From Sabethes cyaneus (taxonomy: Eukaryota > Arthropoda > Insecta > Diptera > Culicidae), in the NCBI RefSeq assembly GCF_943734655.1, contig NC_071354.1, positions 70,143,544 through 70,207,543 on the forward strand: a stretch of 64,000 nt of DNA, given 5' to 3'. The notes beneath the pieces were generated by a model that was given only the letters and a program-made list of their open reading frames with translations, was not told the DNA's origin and made no database searches. Numbering within the stretch: position 1 is the first letter of the stretch; every line of letters begins with the position of its first letter. Made by a program: the position numbers and the translations under genes. Positions 57,045 to 64,000 of this stretch are shown here, piece by piece.

Positions 57045-59100
57045 GGTTTTATCTTTTCTGTCCCATATTTCGCCATTTTCCTAAGTCCTCTTTTTTTCAT
57101 TTTCAAGCCCGTTTTTCTGTTTTGTTGTCTCGTTTTTTGTCTTTTTCCGGCCCTTTTTGACTGTTTTTGGTCTCCGCTTTCGTCTATTTTCGCTCTCCTA
57201 TATAAGTAATACTATAAAGTAAGTTTTGTGTGCAATTTAAAATTGATATTTTTCGGTGAATACGATGAAAACATTTTCCCTTTTCTTTACGTTTCTGCTT
57301 ACTGATTTCCTATTCAGCCATCTTCAGAATATCAAACTAATTATTTCACTCTTACGATTATCGGTTTTCCGAGCGCCAACCGTAAGCGAGCTGCGTTTGT
57401 CTTTTTACTATCCTGCGTTGTTGCTGCGTTGCGTTGCTGTCCGTAGCTTACTTAGAATACATTTTTTGTTTTCGTCTTTTCCGTACTTCCTCTTATTGTG
57501 TCCTGCTTTTCATCCTTTTCTGTCTCGTTCCGTTTTACTTTGCTGTTTCCTTTTATCTTCCGTTTAAATTTTTTTCTGTCTCGTTTTACTCTTCTTTTTT
57601 TCTCGTTTTCCCATAATTCTGTATTTTCTCCTTTTGTTCGCCGATTTTCTTTTTTCCTTCTCTTATTTTTCTCTCATTTTCCCGTTTTTGTCCCACCTTT
57701 CTCCTTTTGTTTCTATTCTCCTTTTCGCTTTTCTCTTGTTTTTTTTTGTATTTTGCTCAATATTCCTTTCTTTATTTAGTTTTTCCTCTTTTTCTCTCGT
57801 TTCCTGAGGCCTTGTTGGTTTTTTGCGTTTTTCGTCTTTTTTCTTCCGTTTCTTCCGTTGCCTGTTTCGGTTTTTGGCATTTTTTGGTCCATTACGACTT
57901 TATTTTCTTCTTAGGTCCCAGTTTTCGTCTTTTTTTTTGCTGTTTCGCGTTTCTGTTTCGGTTTTTTGTTTTTGTTTTGCGTTTTTGTCTTTTGTGCACC
58001 GTTTTCTTTTCACTCTCCCGCTTTACCTGTTTTCTCGCATTTTCCTTTTTTCCGACCCAAGTTTCCTGATTCATTGTTGCGTTTTGTTCGTCCATATTGT
58101 TCAGTTCTGTTGTTCTCTTGTTTTTTTACTCGTTTTTTTATCGTTTTCTTTCCTGTTTCCGTTTTTTCTTTTTCAGTTTTCGTCTTTTTCCAACGCTTTT
58201 TATTTCCTTCCATCATCGTTTTTCGTTTTCGTCTGTTCCTCTTTTCGATGCTTTTTCGCTTTCACTTCACCTCTTTGTTTAGTCCGTCCGAGAAACACGA
58301 ATACTTTTCTGAATTTTTCCATTCTTTTCTCCATTCTCTATAATTTGCTCTCTTTTTCTCTCTCGTTTTTCCTTTTTTCTGTCTGCTGTTTGCTCTTTCT
58401 CTGGATTTTTTCTTATCCTGTCTCATTTTTCGCCCTATTCCTGAGTCCTTTTTCTCTCCTTTTGCTTATCCTGTCTCATTTTTCGCTCTATTTCTGATTC
58501 ATGCTTTTACTTTTCTGTATTTCGTCTTTTCTCTTCCGGTTTCCTCGTTTTCCGGCCCGTTTTCCCTTTTCTTCCTGTCTCGTTTTTGTCTTTTTGTAGT
58601 TTTTTCCAGTTTTCGTTTTTTGTTCTATTGTTCTTCGTTTTCGTTTGTTTAATTCTTCCTCTTATTATGTCCTGCTTTTCCTCCTTTTCCGTACCCATTT
58701 GTCTTTCGTGTTCATATGCTTTTTCATTTTCTGTCTCGTTTTCCTCGTTTTCTTTTCTCATATTTCTACTTCCGTATTTTCTCCTTTCTTTTCCTCCTTT
58801 TCTACTCTTTTTTGTCTTCTTTGTCGGTCCCGTTTATCCTCATTTTCTTCAAATTCTTTCTACATCATTTTCTCCTGTTTTTCTTAATTTCTTGATTTCT
58901 TAATGTTCTTCCGTTTTTCATATTTATCCTCGTTTTTTTCTGCTTGTTTTCTATATTTCCTCTTTCTTTCTTTTTTGGCCCATTTACTCTCCTATTCTAT
59001 CGTATTGTGCATTAATTTTTTTTCATGCCAGTTTATTTATTTTTAGGGTTTCTCTCTCTCTCTCTTCTATCCAATTTGTCTCTTTTTCCCTATATTTGTT
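57045..59100 (+). repeat. Polypyrimidine domain, part 2
   Basis: T/C-dominated sequence sharing landmarks with part 1: AGTCCGTCCGAGAAACACG at 58,279, and CTTATTATGTCCTGCTTTTC at 58,662 with a variant at about 57,493 and another in part 1 at about 53,190. The Phe-rich frames on the plus strand and Lys-rich frames on the minus strand follow from composition. Confidence 0.75.
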
Positions 59101-59282
59101 ACTTTTTATAGACATTAGCAGGAGACGGACCATCTCTGATAAATTAAAAATTGCGGATTTGTGGGTTACAAAAATTATTTTGTCTTGCACTTTATTTTAC
59201 AGAAAAGATGGGACACGTGCCTCAGCCTGGGCACGCTAGTAGGAATGGGTATAAATTGAAATCAAAATAAACGAAAAATAGC

Positions 59283-59421
59283 TTTTTACGAGCCATAATA
59301 TTTGATATTTCAGCAATACATCTGATTTTTTTTCGTACGTTCCCTTGGTTTTACCGTGAACGTGTGGAAACAAAACATTCGATGTGTTACTAAAATGTCA
59401 AAAATTATGGCTCGTAAAAAC
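59283..59421. mobile_element. About 140 bp MITE
   Basis: TTTTTACGAGCCATAAT at the left is mirrored by ATTATGGCTCGTAAAAA at the right. Similarity continues inward for about 45 bp (TTTGATATTTCAG and its counterpart). Non-coding. Confidence 0.75.
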
Positions 59422-59479
59422 CTGGATAGAATCGAGATCTAAAATATTAAAATTCTAGCTAATTGCCCGATCTTACCTG

Positions 59480-59640
59480 GGGTCAGGCTTGTTATTTCCT
59501 CACTCATTGTGCAAAAAGTGCAACTTTTTTTGTTCAACACAATGAGCAGAACTGCTTTCAGAAATGAGAAATAAATCCACACAATGAGAAACAGACTAAA
59601 CACAATGAGGAAAACTGACGCGCAGAAAAACTTCTTAATG
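59480..59640. mobile_element. Possible small MITE with CACAATGAG motifs
   Basis: TTTCCTCACTCATTGTG at the left has a partial mirror, CACAATGAGGAAAACTGAC, at the right. CACAATGAG recurs inside. Borders are uncertain. Confidence 0.4.
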
Positions 59641-60559
59641 CGCTCTTTAAATGAGCAACTTTAGGTTTTGCTTCCGGTCCTCTCGGTAGCTACAACAGTA
59701 AAGGTGAAAACAAAACAACCGGTGCGCGCACAGCAACTATAGACTCAGAGCCGTCAAGACAATCAAAAGTCGTTAAATTTTGAATCTTAGCGGAGAATTG
59801 CCTTTGTTTATAATGGGACTTTCCTGTTGGTGCGCGTCAAGAAGCAAATGTATGGGAATTCAAATGTTGCCATATCTAAATAACATTGTGTGAATAACCG
59901 TTGTGACATGCCTAACCATATGATGCAGTTGCGTTCACGGGCAGCCAAACTCAACTGAATATACTAAATGTAAGAATCATGATTCAACTGCATTAATGGA
60001 TTAATATTTTTCTGATGGCAATGACCGCTACTGACAATCGTCGTTTTTTCTCAACGCACTACCCATGTTAAAACTACCTGTAGTTGTCATACGTCAGCGC
60101 ATCGCATCAACGTATTCAAAGTGTATTAACATTCTCCTCAATGATTAGCACAGTGTGCGGTTGCTCATACAACTGCGTTCAGCAAGAAAGAGCACAGTTA
60201 AAATGAAACGGAGCAGAATAAATCGCGTTGAAGACTGAGCACAGTTTGAATTTTGCTCTTCTCTTTTTTTCTTCTGAGGAGGTGCCATCCCTGCCTGGGG
60301 TGGTGGGGTCCCTTTGTCTCTCAGCCACTTATACATCTGCTGTAACGTAAACTCTCATATTGCAACAAACAAAACCCTTTTTCTTCATTTGAAAGCGACT
60401 ACGCCTTTTGTCTGTTCCCCTCCTGTTATGTTCAGCTATCGTTCCAAATACAAGAGAAACACATCTCTTTACCCGCTTGAACATTCCTCCCTCCTTGTAT
60501 GAGACTGCCCCCCCCCTTTTGTCAACTCTTTTGCGCTGATTCTTTAATGTTCTTTAAAT
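59641..60559. other. No gene seen
   Basis: No recognisable protein, repeat or RNA. Confidence 0.4.
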
Positions 60560-60860
60560 GTTAAACATGTGTGCCAAGTTTTATGAAAAACCGTTCAGTC
60601 GTTCCGGAGTTATGACGGATCATATATTCATACGTTCCTCATCCCTCCCTGTTGGTTTCCTTACAGTTAGTTAGAGAACGGTCAAGGTTATCTGGAGTTA
60701 TGACGGAACATACATACAAATATACCAACATATAAACATTCAAACATACAACCATACAAACATACAAACATTCATACATACAAGCATACAAACATACTCA
60801 CGTAAATTTTTGTATATACACTTATAGACTGGTTTGTTAAAAAAATCCACGACCAAGTCC
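60560..60860 (+). repeat. Retroposon-like 3' tail with CATACAAA-type repeats
   Basis: AACCGTTCAGTCGTTCCGGA followed by GTTATGACGG resembles the 3' UTR end common to RTE-type LINEs. A second GGAGTTATGACGGAACATAC is followed by an approximately 90 bp degenerate array of ACATACAAAC-type units. No coding part is attached. Confidence 0.5.
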
Positions 60861-63800
60861 TCCTAAGAGTAGGAATACCTCCTCCTCGATTAATAACAAA
60901 AACTGCAAATCACTGTCAGCACCCGGTCTGACCCTGCAAGTCAGAGCAATTAGTTTCCCGTATTGTGCCGTACGTAGCAACAACCCTGCCCCCATGAAAT
61001 GCGTGTTTGTGCCTAATTTTCAATTCGATAAACATTTCATCGACCTACCAGCTTCTTGAGAGGAATCAACAACGCCTTGGCGATGGTGGTTCACAATCCA
61101 GGCTCATACACCAGAAGAAGGGAAGAGCATTTTGATGAAAGAACGACAGAAAATTAAATTCTCATATCTCATTCACACGTTGGTACGTGGCACGGGAGGT
61201 CACCACTTTGTGAATTCTTGCCTCACTTGGCGCCGAAAGCTGCTGTGTATGTTCAGTTCACACACCCGCCACGTATGGGGTCCGTTGTGCCAACAGCTAG
61301 GGGTAATTAATGATAGGCGGCGGCGATGGTGGTAGGATGATTACGGAAAATGCAGATCGCTGGAGCGGTTCGAGAAGACTGATTGCTGATTGACATGACA
61401 TTCACTTTCAGTAGTTGAGACGGTGTGTCCTGTGATGTGGTGTGTTTGTATGCATGTGGGTCGTCTCATGTTCGTTAGAATTAGGGAAGTTAAGGTTCGC
61501 TGAACCGCATGATTTGTCGATTTGAATTGGCGTCTTCCGGTTTGTTTGGAAAGTGTAATAACTTTTTTCACATTAGTTGGAATTGCCGGGAATTCAACGA
61601 AGAAGCACTTAGTATGATATTAAAAATACGCATGAGCAGTGTAAACCACCGGTTGCTGGTAGTGGATAAAAATGCAGCGAAATTCCACTTTTTTCTACTG
61701 CAAACACGGAAGCAAAAAAATACACATTAAACAAACGTGGTTATGAAAAATAGTTTCTGCTGCAGCTCCTTCGTTCCGGTGCAGAGTATCATGCATCTCG
61801 CGGAAAAATTTGCACAAATATTTAATTTTGCCCGGCTTCAAACGGGGAACGGTTTGACGGCACTATTCAAATGAAACTCCATCACCGTCGCAGTCGTTTC
61901 GGTTCCGCACCGTATATCTACGTGTAATGCTGATGGCAGTTGTATTAAGTTTCATTGCCCACGTGAAAACAGCGCACCACCAACTGCTATCGCTATGTAG
62001 ACGACCCAGGCGCCAGCCAGCCAACCAACCAACCGAACGCCAACAGAACCGGAAGAGATGCCAGGCGTTTTTGGACGGAACATCAGCGCTGTCGTCGCTG
62101 GCGTCGACGTCGTCGGTAGCCGTATCCTAATGGCTTTAAATGTCTGCGGGATACGACACGGATGCAGGTTGGATGAGTGACGGGGTTGAAATGGTTCGTC
62201 CTTGTGGAACGAATGCTCAATGGTGGAAGTGGTACTTGCCGGCAGAAGGCAGCCATGTAGTTACTGAGCTGTCGCCGGTATGACGAAAGCAGTCGTGGTT
62301 CCGGAAATGATGCCATTAAATTTTTATTACGAAAAAATGTAGTTTAAATAAATACTAATGAAGCGTGTTAGCATAAGTAGTAGCGGAAAATGCTAGTTTT
62401 CACGGGGTGCATTAGAACAATTTGGTAATGAAAATTGCAATGAAAAACGTTCATTAGATTGGAGTTTCAATCAACCTAGATCATGAATTCAAGTTTCAAA
62501 AGTGTTCCCTTAATAGAATAATGAAGCAGCTGACTTGAACATATTCACCGTTCATCGTTTCGTTGCATCATGATAGGCGAAGGCAGTTTATCTCTTACTC
62601 ACCGAACCGACCCGAACACCAGCTTGTACCAGAAACTGCTTTCTCATTCATTCTTTCATCAGCCTCTCGACAATAACTATCTATTACTTGAGCCTAATTA
62701 ACCCATCTTCGCTTGCCAGGGAACATAAACCGGGCTACACCTGCGTACGCTCAACCTACGCTGGAAGAACCTTCCAGTGGCACAAAAAAATCTGTAAAAA
62801 CCTGTCCGTTATTTGCTTATTGCAGGACCTACTCCCAGCGAAAGGTTATATTTGAATAGAGCTAGGAAATCCCTTTCCGGCTCTCTTCAAATATTGCCAG
62901 CTACTGCCGTCCGGTGGAAAAAGCGACGTTGTGTTTGAGTAATGTTTTAATTAATTCCATCCTTTCTTCGTATCTTTTCAGATGATTAGTCAGCCCGGAA
63001 GATCCCGGCCCTGCTGGCGCGGCGGACTGTGACCGTTTGTGCTCGAGAGTTAGGAAAAAGGTTTGTGTGAAGTTTACTCTTTTTTTCTCAGCCTGTTACC
63101 GGTTGTACCGACTTGTACACTCAATCATCTCAATTATGGGCGGGCCAGGAGGGGTTGGGAAATTCTAATGCCGACAACGGCCTTCTAATTACTGAATTGA
63201 TTAATGAGCATGCATCACCTCCGATTACAAGATCGCATAAATCTCTCTGCCCGATTATCGGGATTGTCTACTGCTTTTCCTCGACGAGGTTGATTTTGTT
63301 TATTTCGGTCCAACAATGTCCGATGATTTTTTTTCTCTCCTGACGCCGGTTTTTCGGGTTGAAGAAACTGGGCTTACCCCATGCTGTTCGTTTTTCCGGA
63401 TCGGTTAGTTTCGGGGTTGAGATAATAAAATCAACACCTCCTTTTTGGATTGGCTCTTGACACAACCCGTTGGGCTTCGATTGTGGCGCACTGAAATCCG
63501 GAATCGGCGAAGCTGAAAAACCAGACCAACCGAACCCGGGAGGGAGAAAAAAGCAAAAAGCACAAGCAAACTTATACACCACCATCCGCCCGGATGAGGT
63601 GACAAGTGTAGAAGTGATAATTATGTCGTGATAAAAATTCTACACCGGAATGTAGAGAGAAACATGATCATAAACACTCGCTCTACGATCGGCCGAAAGC
63701 GACCAACCGGGCAGAAAAAGTAACACTTATCCGCTCTGCCGGCCGGCAAGGTGACCGTCATGTGAGGTAATTTTGATCGCGGTCATTGACAGATTTAAAA

Positions 63801-64000
63801 ATGTTGAATTGTCATTGTCTGGTAGTTTTGGAGCATGCCTAACTACCGTATATAACCTTTTAGATACTGGGCTAGCCGCAGAGTTGCACGAATTCATGGT
63901 TCATGGTTCTCCTGTATACCATCGAAGACCGTTGTTAGTAATTATATTTCAAAACCTACAATCACTAGCAGGTCTTCCTCCGGCATTATACACGTTCTAT
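60861..64000. other. 3.1 kb without a supportable gene
   Basis: Short frames only, with no family motif. No tandem or inverted structure of note. The stretch runs to the end of the window. Confidence 0.45.

Noticed and set aside
57256..58903. Further Phe-rich frames, including one of 224 codons
   Set aside because: Same compositional cause as at 52,142. The minus strand gives Lys/Glu-rich frames over the same bases.

Overview
This window looks like transposon-rich intergenic or intronic DNA from an insect, most likely a mosquito-like dipteran. That is an inference from three things: tRNA-derived SINEs sharing one 3' body, a Tc1/mariner transposase with DD37E spacing of a type known from mosquitoes, and several LINE clades typical of dipterans. 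I found no convincing host protein-coding gene, no rRNA and no functional tRNA gene. Nearly every recognisable protein signal belongs to a mobile element.

Layout. Positions 1-13,290 hold decayed LINE fragments of one RTE/CR1-like group (1-403; 9,615-10,430; 11,690-13,285), two diverged copies of an unclassified repeat (760-1,275; 10,470-11,185), one copy of a repeat with minisatellite-like units (1,705-2,725), a SINE fragment and a 689 bp hAT-type non-autonomous element with a perfect 8 bp target duplication (8,855-9,543). Positions 14,706-15,345 hold a SINE split by an insertion. Positions 18,230-22,465 hold two decayed LINEs on the minus strand. The second is interrupted by an 880 bp foldback element and by a 118 bp PIF/Harbinger-like MITE.

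The centre (25,690-38,510) is a nested stack. A broken I-like LINE on the minus strand carries endonuclease, RT and RNase H remnants in the expected order. It is interrupted by a small MITE at 27,542-32,995, which itself contains a complete 5,072 bp Ty3/gypsy retrotransposon (27,784-32,855). The LINE is interrupted again by a 4.5 kb non-coding element (33,436-37,911) packed with smaller inverted-repeat elements. The gypsy element has apparently identical 240 bp LTRs, a TGTA target duplication, a tRNA-Pro-like primer site and one uninterrupted 1,378-codon Gag-Pol frame. It is the youngest insertion here and may still be competent.

Positions 38,500-64,000 hold a SINE, small MITEs, a 30 bp minisatellite, a 1.5 kb hexanucleotide array whose second half is about 87 perfect GGGACT units (a long run of G-quadruplex motifs), a decayed mariner transposase, a SINE with 13 bp target duplications, and a polypyrimidine satellite-like domain (52,216-59,100) with two large elements inserted in it. 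The long remaining stretches (2.7-8.5 kb, 15.3-18.2 kb, 22.5-25.7 kb, 39.8-44.4 kb, 48.6-51.8 kb, 60.9-64 kb) are non-repetitive by eye and show no supportable gene.
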